Positions 38,813 to 48,004 of a stretch of DNA of 64,000 bases are shown here, one piece after another. How positions within the stretch are numbered: the stretch's first letter is position 1; the number at the start of each line of letters is the position of its first letter. The position numbers and the translations under genes are program-made. The DNA is from Imbroritus primus (GTDB taxonomy: Bacteria > Pseudomonadota > Gammaproteobacteria > Burkholderiales > Burkholderiaceae): NCBI GenBank assembly GCA_000272025.2, contig AKCV02000006.1:1-64000 (forward strand), given 5' to 3'. The notes below the pieces were generated by a model that worked only from the letters and a program-made list of their open reading frames with translations, was not told the origin of the DNA and searched no databases.

Positions 38813-39853
38813 ATGACCGAATCCCATCCGAACACAGCCCACAGCACCGACATCCTGATCATCGGCGCCGGTCCGGTCGGCCTGTTCGCCGCCTTCCAGG
38901 TCGGCGTGCTGGGGATGCAATGCGTGCTCATCGATGCACTCGACCGCCCAGGCGGGCAATGTACCGAGCTGTACCCGGAGAAACCCATCTACGATATTCC
39001 CGCATTGCCGGTATGCACCGCGCAGGAACTGGTGGATCGCCTGCTGGAGCAATGCCGGCCGTTCGGCTTTCCGATTCATACCGGGCAGCGCGCCATGCGC
39101 GTGGAACAGCAGGCCGATGGCCGCTATCGCGTAACAACCGAACAGGGCATGGTGTTTGATGCCGCCGTGCTGCTGATTGCCGCCGGCGCCGGCGCGTTCG
39201 TGCCGCAGCGCGTAGCACTTCCGGAAGCAGCAGCGCTCGAAGGCGATTCACTGCACTACGCGGTGCGTGACATGGCACGCTTCGCGGGCAAGCGCATCGT
39301 GATCGCAGGTGGCGGGGATTCAGCGCTGGATTGGGTGCTCGCACTGCGCAAGATCGCTGCGCACACCACCCTGCTGCATCGTCGCGACAATTTTCGCGCG
39401 GCCGATGCGTCCGTAGCGGAAATGCGCGGCGCCGTCGCTGCCGGCGAGATGGATTTCGTGGTGGGGATGCTCGATGCGCTGCAGACGCAGGATGGCCGCC
39501 TGACCGGCATCGTCGTCAAGCACAAGGACGGCACGCATTCACTGCCGTGCGACGACCTGATCGCGCTGTATGGATTGGTGACTGATCCCGGGCCACTGGC
39601 CAACTGGGGCCTCGACATGCAGGCCGGACGCATTGTCGTGGATACGACGGCATACGAAACGAACCGGCCCGGCATCTTTGCCGTCGGCGATATCGCGCTC
39701 TATCCGAACCGCCAGAAGCTGATCCTCTCCGGCTTCCACGAGGCTGCACTGGCACTGCGCAAAGCCTATCGCGTCGTCTATCCAGACAAGACACTGGTGC
39801 ATGTGCACACCAGCAACAACGCCACCTTGCGCGAACGCATCCAGCACAGTTGA
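38813..39853 (+). CDS. Ferredoxin/flavodoxin-NADP+ reductase, thioredoxin-reductase-like
   Basis: A 346-residue FAD-dependent oxidoreductase of the TrxR-like (type 2) ferredoxin-NADP reductase family. It passes electrons between NADPH and ferredoxin or flavodoxin. The FAD-binding motif is IIGAGPVGLFAAFQVG near residue 17, with GGQCTELYPEKPIYDIP, the NADPH-binding IAGGGDSALDW, and the C-terminal FAVGDIALYPNRQKLI. The CxxC pair of true thioredoxin reductases is absent. It is a single gene, convergent with the alpha/beta hydrolase. Confidence 0.92.
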   Translation: MTESHPNTAHSTDILIIGAGPVGLFAAFQVGVLGMQCVLIDALDRPGGQCTELYPEKPIYDIPALPVCTAQELVDRLLEQCRPFGFPIHTGQRAMRVEQQADGRYRVTTEQGMVFDAAVLLIAAGAGAFVPQRVALPEAAALEGDSLHYAVRDMARFAGKRIVIAGGGDSALDWVLALRKIAAHTTLLHRRDNFRAADASVAEMRGAVAAGEMDFVVGMLDALQTQDGRLTGIVVKHKDGTHSLPCDDLIALYGLVTDPGPLANWGLDMQAGRIVVDTTAYETNRPGIFAVGDIALYPNRQKLILSGFHEAALALRKAYRVVYPDKTLVHVHTSNNATLRERIQHS

Positions 39854-39964
39854 ATACCCAGCTGAATGCCATGCGGAGCCAAGCCCGAGAGGCCGGCGCG
39901 CAGATTGACGCGCGGGTGTCTTGCAACAGGATCTCGCGCTCGCTCGCAGGCATGCACGCAACGT

Positions 39965-40921
39965 TCAGCGCGTGAGGAAATCCTCGATCAGTCGTGCCAC
40001 CTCGACCGGCTGATCGTGATGCAGCATATGTCCGGCGTCGTCGATGATGGCTTCGTGCAGGTTGCGGAACGACCGGAAACGCGTCCGGAACGCATCCAGT
40101 GGCACATCGCCTGCGATCGACTTGAGGGTGGCCGAATCGCGCGCTTCCACATGCAGGACCGGCGCCGTTACCTCCGCCCACACGGCCTCGATCTCGTCGA
40201 TGCGGTACAGGACGGGATTGACGATCTTGTGCGCCGGATCGGCCAGCAGCATCCATTTGCCCTCGGCCGTCTGGCGGGCCCAGTGCGGTGCAAGAAACGC
40301 CGCCTGGCTATCCGACAGGCGCGGGTTGGTCTTCTGCAACCGGGCTACGACAGCCTGCATGGTGTCATAGATGGGCAAGCGGGCTCCCGCCTTGATCTCG
40401 TCCAGCCAGCGCGCGTAGCGTCCCGGCGCTTGCGTCGCCTGGGTGGCGGAGAGCCCAAAGCCTTCCAGGCACACGAGACGATCCACGCGCGCCGGACGGA
40501 CACCCGCATAAATGCCCACGACATTAGCGCCCATGCTGTGCCCCACAAGGTTCACCGGAGCGTGCGGCTGGTAGTGGTCAAGTAGCGCCTCGAGGTCGGC
40601 GAGATAGTCCGGGTACCAGTAGGAGACCGTCCCCGGATGGACGGTCGTCCACCCGGTCAGGCCGAAACCGCGCCAGTCGGGGGCAATCACGTGCCAGTCG
40701 CGTTGCAACGCATCGACCACGAACTGGAACGACGCTGACACATCCATCCAGCCATGACACATGAACAGCTTGGGCGCCGACGGATCGCCCCATTGGCGGA
40801 CGTGATAGTCCAGACCATGGATCGTAATGACCTCGGTGCGCGACGGGCGTACCGGTTGATAAGCTGCCGCCTCGGGCGCAGGGTGCAGCATGGGTGCTGC
40901 CGTCGACTCGGGTTGCTGCAT
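39965..40921 (-). CDS. Alpha/beta-hydrolase
   Basis: A 318-residue cytoplasmic hydrolase. The oxyanion region is MCHGWMDVSASF, the nucleophile elbow is GHSMGAN (Ser in GxSxG), and the catalytic His is in DDAGHMLHHDQP near the C-terminus. It is typical of esterases or epoxide-hydrolase-like enzymes of unknown substrate. The start MQQPEST at 40921 follows GGGG. A TetR-type palindrome lies 16 bases upstream and suggests repressor control by a regulator outside the window. Confidence 0.87.
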   Translation of the reverse strand: MQQPESTAAPMLHPAPEAAAYQPVRPSRTEVITIHGLDYHVRQWGDPSAPKLFMCHGWMDVSASFQFVVDALQRDWHVIAPDWRGFGLTGWTTVHPGTVSYWYPDYLADLEALLDHYQPHAPVNLVGHSMGANVVGIYAGVRPARVDRLVCLEGFGLSATQATQAPGRYARWLDEIKAGARLPIYDTMQAVVARLQKTNPRLSDSQAAFLAPHWARQTAEGKWMLLADPAHKIVNPVLYRIDEIEAVWAEVTAPVLHVEARDSATLKSIAGDVPLDAFRTRFRSFRNLHEAIIDDAGHMLHHDQPVEVARLIEDFLTR

Positions 40922-40936
40922 AGAGCCCCACAAAAT

Positions 40937-40950
40937 AGAACGATCGTTCT
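40937..40950. promoter_or_regulatory. TetR-type operator palindrome
   Basis: AGAACGATCGTTCT is a perfect 14-bp palindrome just upstream of the alpha/beta-hydrolase start. Its centre CGATCG and length match operators of TetR/AcrR-family repressors. Confidence 0.6.
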
Positions 40951-41131
40951 TTATTCTCGCATATTCCGTCCTGGACTGTGCCGCTTACTGAACATGCGCC
41001 GGGCCAATGTCAGCGCTTGCGAGACGCGGCTATCGGCGGAACGCTGACAGACTCTGCGGTATACGCCCACTACACTGATCCGGCAACCTGATCGGCAGAA
41101 AATCAGGGCGAACGGGAGGCACAGCGACAGC

Positions 41132-43696
41132 ATGGATCAAGCAGACACCAACCGGACCGGCGACGCGGCGACGCCCGGCGACACCCTCGCAGGCCGGGGC
41201 GACCGCTTCGCCTACGGCATGCCGCCGCATCGCACGAACACGGCAGCGAAATCCGGACACTACGACAGCGAGACACCGGCCGCGCAACTGGTCACGGTAC
41301 TGCCTGCGCTGCGGTTACTCACCGGCCTGCTGATTGCCGCCCTGATTATCGCGGCGCTGTACTTCGGCCGCGATCTCCTGATCCCGCTCGCACTGGCGAT
41401 CCTGCTCAGTTTCCTGCTCGATCCTGCGGTGGCGCGCCTCAAGCGCTGGGGTGTGCCGCGCATGGCGGCCGTCCTGCTGGTCGTCGGCCTCACGGTGGCG
41501 GCACTGGGCGGTGCCGGTGCCTATCTTGGCAGCCAGGTGACAGCGCTGAGCAAGGACCTGCCGTCTTACCAGACCACCATCCGCGAAAAGTTCACCCGCA
41601 TGCGCAAGGCCGTCAAGGGTCCTGGCGCACTCGATGGCGCGCTATCGACCTACAACACGGTAGAGCGCGAACTGGCAAAAACCACCGGTCAGCCCGCACC
41701 CGGCGCAGCGGCAACAGGCCGTGCCATCCAGCGCGTCGAGATCATTCCGGCGCCGAAAGCGCCCATGGCGCAGCTGATGGAATGGTTGGGCATCGTCAGC
41801 GCGCCTGTGCTAATGGCAGGTATGGTGCTGCTCTTCGTCATCCTGATCCTGCTGGGACGCAGCGACCTGCGCGAACGTCTGCTGCGCCTCATGGGCGGCA
41901 ACCTGCACCTCGCGACCGATGCGCTCGACGACGCCGCCGAGCGCATCGGTCGTTACCTGCGCATGCAGATGATCGTCAATGCCACCTATGGCATTCCGCT
42001 GGGTGTGGCGCTGTATTTCATCGGCGTACCAGGGGCAGTGCTGTGGGGCACGGTAGCTGCGGTCATGCGCTTCGTGCCCTACATCGGGCCGATGCTGTCC
42101 GCGGCGTTTCCGCTGGCGCTGGCCTTTGCCATCGATCCAACCTGGGACATGCTGCTGTGGACGCTGGGCGTCATCCTGGTGCTGGAACTGCTCAGCAACA
42201 ACGTCATCGAGCCATGGCTGTACGGCTCGAGTACAGGGCTATCGACGCTCTCCATCATTGTCTCGGCCATGTTCTGGACCGCCATCTGGGGGCCGATCGG
42301 GCTGATCCTATCCACGCCGCTGACGGTTTGCCTGTTGGTGCTCGGACGCTATATTCCGTCGCTGCAGTTCATGGAGGTTCTGCTCGGCAGCGATCCGGTC
42401 CTGGCGCCGCCGCAACGGCTCTACCAGCGGCTGCTCGGCGGGGGTGTCGAGGAAGCCATCGAGATGACCACGGAGGCCATCGACGCCGAACTCCCCTCGC
42501 CCGCCACCCCGGCGGGTACGGCCACGGCGGTGACCACGGTCTTCGACGAGATCGCCATCCCCGCGCTGCGGCTGGCCTGCGAGCGCTATGCCGACGTGGC
42601 TACCGCCCAGCACCGGCTGCGTCTGGTGCATGGCATGTCGGAAGTCCTGGAGGAAGTGGCGGATGCCTATCCGCCCACGGCCGCGGCAACCGCCGTACCG
42701 GCAGGGGGGCCGCGGGCCCTGTGCATTGGCGGCCGTTGGGAGGTCGATGCGCTGGCGGCCGGCATGATGGCGCATGCGCTGGCCCTGCATGGTCACGACG
42801 CGCGCCACGAATCCATAGCCTTGAGCGCCGGCGCCAATCCGGCGGAAGCACACCGGCTCGACGGCGTGCAGATCCTCTGCCTGTCGGTGTTCCATCCCCG
42901 GCCCGGTGCGCAGGTACGACACTGGGCGCGCCGCCTCACGCGCCGCTGGCCCGACCTGCGCATTGTCCTCGCCCTGTGGAACGCCCCGCCAGCCCTGCTA
43001 GCCGAGTCTGCACCCGAGCAGCTCGGCGTCACGGCCATCGTGAACAGCATGCATGAGTTAGTCCTGCGCCTGGCCACACTGACCGACACGGCGGGCATTC
43101 AGGCGCCCATGCCCCAACCCGCCGATGACGGCGAACGCGTGGCACGGCTGTACGCCAGCGGCGCGCTCGCGCCACATCGCACCGAGGGCTACCGTTTGTT
43201 CCTGCAACGCGTGGTGGATGTCTTCGACGTACGCTACGCCCAACTGGCATGGCTCGATCGCGACTGGGTTCACACGCCCGGCAGCCTGTTGCCTGGCAGC
43301 GATGCCGGGATTGCGCGTGAAGAAGCGATCTGTGCACGCATCTTCGACGAAGATGATGCCCTGGTCATCCCGGATATTGCGCGCGATCCGCGCTTTGCCG
43401 GCAGCCGGCTGACGCTGGCCCATAGCCTGCGGTTCTACGGCAGCGTGCCGCTGAAGGATCGCGACGGCTACGTGCTGGGCTGCCTGGCGCTGCTCGATAC
43501 GGCACCGCGCGAACTGTCCGACGAGGAGATCGCCCTGCTGAACACCATGGCCACGGAATTCATGGCGACACTGGCGACGGAAGCCCCAGCTGAAACCGCG
43601 GTTGCAACCACTGTCGATACCGCGGCTGCAGGCGCAGCAGGATCCGCTGCCCCCATCACAACACGACCCGATCCGTCACGCGATTCAGCCGCGTGA
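41132..43696 (+). CDS. AI-2E-family permease fused to B12-binding-like and GAF domains
   Basis: An 854-residue membrane protein. Residues ~50-400 are an AI-2E/PerM-type permease with about seven membrane segments (LLTGLLIAALIIAALYFG, LMAGMVLLFVILILLG, IWGPIGLILSTPLTVCLLVLG). Residues ~525-650 resemble a B12-binding-like Rossmann domain (GGRWEVDALAAGMMAHALA) without the cobalamin His motif. Residues ~685-815 look like a GAF domain (YRLFLQRVVDVFDVRYAQLAWL, LKDRDGYVLGCLALLD). The tail is Ala/Thr-rich. Plain AI-2E permeases stop after ~350 residues, so the cytosolic part may sense a ligand and gate transport; that is inference. Its stop overlaps the convergent DUF455 gene by 12 bases. Confidence 0.82.
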   Translation: MDQADTNRTGDAATPGDTLAGRGDRFAYGMPPHRTNTAAKSGHYDSETPAAQLVTVLPALRLLTGLLIAALIIAALYFGRDLLIPLALAILLSFLLDPAVARLKRWGVPRMAAVLLVVGLTVAALGGAGAYLGSQVTALSKDLPSYQTTIREKFTRMRKAVKGPGALDGALSTYNTVERELAKTTGQPAPGAAATGRAIQRVEIIPAPKAPMAQLMEWLGIVSAPVLMAGMVLLFVILILLGRSDLRERLLRLMGGNLHLATDALDDAAERIGRYLRMQMIVNATYGIPLGVALYFIGVPGAVLWGTVAAVMRFVPYIGPMLSAAFPLALAFAIDPTWDMLLWTLGVILVLELLSNNVIEPWLYGSSTGLSTLSIIVSAMFWTAIWGPIGLILSTPLTVCLLVLGRYIPSLQFMEVLLGSDPVLAPPQRLYQRLLGGGVEEAIEMTTEAIDAELPSPATPAGTATAVTTVFDEIAIPALRLACERYADVATAQHRLRLVHGMSEVLEEVADAYPPTAAATAVPAGGPRALCIGGRWEVDALAAGMMAHALALHGHDARHESIALSAGANPAEAHRLDGVQILCLSVFHPRPGAQVRHWARRLTRRWPDLRIVLALWNAPPALLAESAPEQLGVTAIVNSMHELVLRLATLTDTAGIQAPMPQPADDGERVARLYASGALAPHRTEGYRLFLQRVVDVFDVRYAQLAWLDRDWVHTPGSLLPGSDAGIAREEAICARIFDEDDALVIPDIARDPRFAGSRLTLAHSLRFYGSVPLKDRDGYVLGCLALLDTAPRELSDEEIALLNTMATEFMATLATEAPAETAVATTVDTAAAGAAGSAAPITTRPDPSRDSAA

Positions 43697-44533
43697 CGGT
43701 GCATCCGGTGCGGTGGCGCGCAACTGCGCCAACTCCGCCGCATCGAAACCGGCTGCCGCACGCGCCTCGAAATTGAATGGCCCGCGCAAGCGCGGCGCGT
43801 CGTAGCGCTCGACCAGCACATCGTAGGTCGCCAGCGGATCGACGCCGGCCCGCGCGCAGCACCAGCGGTACCAGCGGTTGCCGATGGCCACGTGGCCCAC
43901 TTCATCGCGCAGGATGACATCGAGGATCGATGCCGCTGCCGTGTCGCCGGCCTGTGCCAGCCGCGCCCGGATCGGCGGCGAGGCATCGAGGCCCCGCGCC
44001 TCGAGGGTACGCGGCACCAGCGCCATGCGCGCGAGTACATCGTCACGCGTTTTCTCGGCCATTTCCCACAGTCCATTGTGCGCGGGAAAATCCCCGTAAG
44101 CCGCATCAAGCCGGGCGAGATGTTCGGCCAGCAGGCTGAAGTGGTACGCCTCCTCGCCCGCCACCTTCAACCAGTCGCGGTAGAACGGCACGGGCATGCC
44201 ATCAAAGCGCCATACCGCATCAAGCGCCAGGTTGATGGCATTGAATTCGATGTGCGCGAGCGCATGCAGCAAGGCTGCCCGGCCTTCACGCGATACCACG
44301 GCACGGCGCGGCACAAAGCGTGCGGAGACCAGTTCCGGCTGCGCGGGACGCCCCGGAACCGCCGCGCGCCATTCCACCGGAAAATCAGCGGGCCGCAGCG
44401 CCGGCGCAAACGCCGCATCCGGCCGTGTCGCGCCATCGGCGGCCAGCGCGCGGACCGTGCGCGCCTTTTCAGCCGGATTGGTCTGGCACAGGGCCGCGAG
44501 GGCTGCGCGGCGAATGCATGGGAAAGTCGACAT
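43685..44533 (-). CDS. DUF455 ferritin-like diiron protein
   Basis: A 282-residue ferritin-like protein. The putative diiron ligands are in AHIEFNAINLALD, AGEEAYHFSLL and RDEVGHVAIG. The family (DUF455) is related in fold to the tRNA hydroxylase MiaE, but its reaction is not established. The start MSTFPCIRRAAL at 44533 has AGGA upstream. It is divergent from the gamma-carbonic anhydrase gene and overlaps the end of the permease gene. Confidence 0.88.
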   Translation of the reverse strand: MSTFPCIRRAALAALCQTNPAEKARTVRALAADGATRPDAAFAPALRPADFPVEWRAAVPGRPAQPELVSARFVPRRAVVSREGRAALLHALAHIEFNAINLALDAVWRFDGMPVPFYRDWLKVAGEEAYHFSLLAEHLARLDAAYGDFPAHNGLWEMAEKTRDDVLARMALVPRTLEARGLDASPPIRARLAQAGDTAAASILDVILRDEVGHVAIGNRWYRWCCARAGVDPLATYDVLVERYDAPRLRGPFNFEARAAAGFDAAELAQLRATAPDAPSRG

Positions 44534-44607
44534 CAGCGTAAAATCCTGGGAATCCGGCATTGTAAGAGATGCAATCGCCCATACCTCACGACAGGAGCCC
44601 TTCCCTC

Positions 44608-45132
44608 ATGGCGCAGTACCAGCTTGGCGACCTCACCCCGACCGTGGACGATTCCGCCTATATCGCGCCCGGTGCGACCGTCATCGGTAATGTGTACCTG
44701 AAGGCACGCGCGAGCGTATGGCCCGGCGCGGTGCTGCGCGGCGACAATGATCCCATCACCATCGGCGAAGCCAGCAATATCCAGGAAAATGCCGTCCTGC
44801 ATACCGATGCAGGCGCGCCGCTGACGCTTGGCGACTACGTGACCGTCGGCCACCAAGCCATGCTGCATGGCTGCACCATCGGCGACGGCAGCCTGATCGG
44901 CATCCAGGCCGTGGTGCTCAACCATGCCGTCATCGGCAAGGAATGCCTGGTGGGCGCCGGTGCCATCGTCACGGAAGGCAAGACCTTTCCGGACCGCTCG
45001 CTGATCCTCGGCGCGCCGGCCCGCGTCGTGCGGCAACTGACGGACGACGATGTGGCACGCATGCGCATGGGCGCGGAAAGCTATGCCGAGCGCCAGGCCA
45101 CCTACAAGACTACTTTGAAGCGAATCGACTGA
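44608..45132 (+). CDS. Gamma-carbonic anhydrase-like hexapeptide protein
   Basis: A 174-residue left-handed beta-helix protein of the YrdA/PaaY type. Hexapeptide repeats run from residue ~15 (YIAPGATVIGNVYLKARASVWPG). The metal-binding His residues are in AVLHTDAG, VGHQAMLHG. Many members are active zinc carbonic anhydrases, but activity here is unproven. The start MAQYQLGDL at 44608 fits the family. The Hsp33 gene begins two bases after its stop, so the two are probably one transcript. Confidence 0.9.
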   Translation: MAQYQLGDLTPTVDDSAYIAPGATVIGNVYLKARASVWPGAVLRGDNDPITIGEASNIQENAVLHTDAGAPLTLGDYVTVGHQAMLHGCTIGDGSLIGIQAVVLNHAVIGKECLVGAGAIVTEGKTFPDRSLILGAPARVVRQLTDDDVARMRMGAESYAERQATYKTTLKRID

Positions 45133-45134
45133 AC

Positions 45135-46154
45135 GTGACCCAAGCCACACCCGACACCCTGCAGAAATTCATGTTCGAAGCCGCGCCGGTGCGCGGTGAA
45201 CTCGTCCGCCTGTCCGACACCTGGCAGGAAATCACGCGCCGCCGCACCTATCCGCCGGCCGTGCGCCGCCTGCTCGGGGAAATGACGGCGGCGGCCGCGC
45301 TGCTCACCGCCAACCTCAAGTTCAACGGTGCGCTCGTCATGCAGATCCATGGTGACGGCCCGGTGCGCATGCTGGTGGTGGAATGCCACTCGGATCTGTC
45401 GCTGCGCGCCACCGCCAAGCTGGCCGACGACGTGGAGATTGCCGACGACGCCACATTGGCCGAGCTGGTCAATGCGAACGGCCAGGGTCGCTTCGCCATC
45501 ACCCTCGATCCGCAGGACAAGCTGCCCGGCCAGCAACCGTACCAGGGCGTGGTGCCGTTGTCTGGCCGCCAGGGCCCGCTGCCCGACATGAGCGCGGTCC
45601 TCGAGCATTACATGCTGACCTCGGAGCAACTCGATACGCGGCTGTGGCTCGCGGCCGACGGTAATGTCGCGTCCGGCATGCTGCTGCAGCGCCTGCCGAC
45701 CTACGGCGGCAAATCCATGACGGGAACGGATGGCTCCGTCATTGGCGAAACCGGCCAGCCGCTCGCACCCGGCGTATCGGCGCAGGACCTCGATACCTGG
45801 GAACGCGTGTGCCATCTCGGCGGCACGCTGCAGACCGAGGAACTGCTCGAGGTGCCGCCGGAAACCCTGCTGCGCCGCCTGTTCTGGGAGGAAACCCAGC
45901 AGGCTGGCGTGCGTCTGTTCGAGCCGCGCCAGCCGCATTTCAACTGCTCGTGCTCGCGCATCAAGGTCGGCGCCATGCTGCGCATGCTCGGCGAGGAAGA
46001 GGTCGCGAGCGTGCTGGCGGAACGAAACCAGGTGGATGTGAACTGCGAGTTCTGCGGCCAGCACTATGCCTTCGATGCCGTGGACTGTGCGCACCTGTTC
46101 ACCGAAAAACCGGTATCGCAGACCGTCAAGGCGGCGTCGAACCTGCATCATTGA
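45135..46154 (+). CDS. hslO: Redox-regulated chaperone Hsp33
   Basis: Cytoplasmic chaperone of 339 residues, switched on by oxidation. The N-terminal domain starts LQKFMFEAAPVRGELVRLSD. The C-terminal redox switch has the zinc cysteines CSC and CEFC (HFNCSCSRI, VNCEFCGQHY). I chose a GTG start at 45135, two bases after the preceding stop, because it restores the normal Hsp33 N-terminus. The next possible ATG would lose part of the first strand. No clear ribosome site is visible, which fits translational coupling to the carbonic anhydrase gene. Confidence 0.93.
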   Translation: MTQATPDTLQKFMFEAAPVRGELVRLSDTWQEITRRRTYPPAVRRLLGEMTAAAALLTANLKFNGALVMQIHGDGPVRMLVVECHSDLSLRATAKLADDVEIADDATLAELVNANGQGRFAITLDPQDKLPGQQPYQGVVPLSGRQGPLPDMSAVLEHYMLTSEQLDTRLWLAADGNVASGMLLQRLPTYGGKSMTGTDGSVIGETGQPLAPGVSAQDLDTWERVCHLGGTLQTEELLEVPPETLLRRLFWEETQQAGVRLFEPRQPHFNCSCSRIKVGAMLRMLGEEEVASVLAERNQVDVNCEFCGQHYAFDAVDCAHLFTEKPVSQTVKAASNLHH

Positions 46155-46242
46155 CGATCCAGGCGTACTGCGACCCAGACGCCGGAAACTTGTTCCAGAG
46201 GGCAACCGTCCAACCGCTATCGCGACCCGGAGGCCATTCACC

Positions 46243-46677
46243 ATGCATGACCATGACAGATCCAACCGGCGTCTGGCCCTGGCGCTGATACTGGCTGTGG
46301 CGCTGGGCGGATGTACCGTGATCGACCGTGGCCCGGATGGTAGCCCGCGCATGGCACGCCTGCCGGATGGCGCGGCCGCGGCTCCGCCGCCAGCCCTGAG
46401 CGCCAAGGAGCGCCAGCAGCTCGATGCCGAGAACGCCCGCATCCTGCGCGAGCAGGAAGCCGCCATCACGGCGGAACGCCGCGCTGCCTACCGCGCCTAT
46501 GCCTATCGCGCGTATCCATATCCGTATGTGGCCTATCCAGCCTACCCCGCCTATGTCATGCCGTATGTCGGCGGCGTCGGCTTCTACGGCCACTGGGGTA
46601 GCCGGGGGCGGCACCGCGGCGGGGTGGGTGTCAGCATCGGATACCCAGGCTATTACTGGGGGCCGGGCTGGTGGTAA
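46243..46677 (+). CDS. Tyr/Pro-rich lipoprotein
   Basis: A 144-residue lipoprotein. The signal ends in lipobox ALGGC (Cys about residue 24). A charged helical segment (KERQQLDAENARILREQEAA, about 53-75) is followed by a Tyr/Pro/Ala-rich stretch with repeated YPAYPAY units and a Gly/Trp-rich end (YYWGPGWW). GGAGG precedes the ATG. Such proteins are common in the beta-proteobacterial envelope, but no function is known. The gene stands between hslO and the NAD-salvage kinase and converges with the latter. Confidence 0.8.
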   Translation: MHDHDRSNRRLALALILAVALGGCTVIDRGPDGSPRMARLPDGAAAAPPPALSAKERQQLDAENARILREQEAAITAERRAAYRAYAYRAYPYPYVAYPAYPAYVMPYVGGVGFYGHWGSRGRHRGGVGVSIGYPGYYWGPGWW

Positions 46678-46767
46678 GTCCGGTGACAGGCTGAAACGCC
46701 CTGCTCGACGTCCGCCCACACACGACAATGGCTGCCAGTCAGGTCACTCGGACCTGTCCGGTGGCGC

Positions 46768-47373
46768 TCATCCCTCAAGCCGCAACACGCGATCGATCTG
46801 CAGGGTGGCCTGTGCCAGCCGCTCGGCTGGCGATCCGCCGATCCGGACATAATCAACCCCATGCGCGCGGCAAGCCGCAAGCACACGGCGATGGATCGCA
46901 TCGCGCACGTCCTCGCTTGCCCGTTGCAGGCCATCGGCCACCCAGGGAATATCCGGGAGGGTAATCAGCGTCAGTGCATAGTCGTGCAATGCCGCCAGCC
47001 GTGCCGTTTCTGCATCGCAGGTGTGGAAGCAGAAGCGGCTGTAGATGGCCGTCATCAACGGCGTGGTATCGCACAGCACAAGCCCGCCGCCCTGGCGTGC
47101 CACGGCGCGGCGCGCGCACAGCTCGGCAGCGCGCTGCATGCGGGCGATATGGCGTTGCTCCGGCTCGACCGGGACATCGCCCTTGCGGTCGACGAAGGTG
47201 CGCAGGTATTCCGGCACCACTGTGGCAGTGATGCCGCGCAGGCGGTAGTGCTCGGCCAGCGCCACGGACAGATCAGACTTGCCCGTCGATTCCGCACCGA
47301 GGATGGCCACCGTCGTGACATGACCAGCGTGGCGCTTCGCCGGGGACAAAACAGTGCTCCGTGCGGACGTCAT
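46768..47373 (-). CDS. Ribosylnicotinamide kinase-like ATPase (NadR kinase domain)
   Basis: A 201-residue P-loop kinase similar to the C-terminal kinase domain of NadR. The Walker A is GAESTGKSDLS, and the TVVPEYLRTFVD segment is typical of NadR-type kinases. There is no adenylyltransferase or repressor domain. The likely reaction is phosphorylation of nicotinamide riboside to NMN. The ATG at 47373 has an ideal GGAGG site; an in-frame ATG at 47430 exists but lacks one. It follows pnuC on the same strand, which supports a role in NAD salvage. Confidence 0.88.
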   Translation of the reverse strand: MTSARSTVLSPAKRHAGHVTTVAILGAESTGKSDLSVALAEHYRLRGITATVVPEYLRTFVDRKGDVPVEPEQRHIARMQRAAELCARRAVARQGGGLVLCDTTPLMTAIYSRFCFHTCDAETARLAALHDYALTLITLPDIPWVADGLQRASEDVRDAIHRRVLAACRAHGVDYVRIGGSPAERLAQATLQIDRVLRLEG

Positions 47374-47434
47374 TGCACCCTCCGCCACATCTTCCACTGC
47401 TGGCCACAGGGCCGCACCCAACACACGCATGCGC

Positions 47435-47998
47435 TCATCTTGCCAGGGCCTGCTTCCATTGCCGCAGTCCCGCCACGCACATCACCACGAACAGGGCATA
47501 CAGCACTGCTGTCAGGTAGAGCGATTTGTGCAGGTACAGGCCAATATACAGCGCGTCCACCACCAGCCAGATCCACCAGTTCTCGATGAACTTGCGCGCC
47601 AGCGCAAACTGGCCGACGATGCTGCCGGCCGTGAGGAAAGCATCGATGTGCGGAACATCGGAATTGGTGTGGCGTGACAGAAACCACGCCAACATGGCAT
47701 AGCCGCCGGCCCAGCCAGCACCGGCTATCGCCAGCGCACGGCGATCCATGCGGCGCGGGCGCAAGGGTGCGTCGGCATCCGGCATATGGCCGAACAGCCA
47801 CTGCCAGAGACCGAACACCGAGGTCCCGATAAAGAATAGCTGCAGGCCTGCATCGCCATACAGACGCGCCTCGAAGAACACGATGGCATACAGGCCCGCG
47901 CCGGCGATGGCGAAGACCCAGCCCAAGGGATTCTGACGGATATTGCAGGCGACGCAGGCGAGCGACAGCGCGAATGATGCAGCTTCCAGCCAGTTCAT
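47435..47998 (-). CDS. pnuC: Nicotinamide riboside transporter PnuC
   Basis: A 187-residue membrane protein with about seven helices. Conserved PnuC features are ACNIRQNPLGWVFAIAGAG, the WQW segment in the middle, and IENWWIWLVVDALYIGLYL, where tryptophans line the substrate path. It moves nicotinamide riboside into the cell, where the downstream kinase would trap it as NMN. The two genes form a probable operon. Confidence 0.92.
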   Translation of the reverse strand: MNWLEAASFALSLACVACNIRQNPLGWVFAIAGAGLYAIVFFEARLYGDAGLQLFFIGTSVFGLWQWLFGHMPDADAPLRPRRMDRRALAIAGAGWAGGYAMLAWFLSRHTNSDVPHIDAFLTAGSIVGQFALARKFIENWWIWLVVDALYIGLYLHKSLYLTAVLYALFVVMCVAGLRQWKQALAR

Positions 47999-48004
47999 GG
48001 CGGA

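Noticed and set aside
38406..38820. hrpII-type box (TTCG-N16-TTCG) for the giant effector-like gene
   Set aside because: Looked for on the minus strand; no matching pair of half-sites found.
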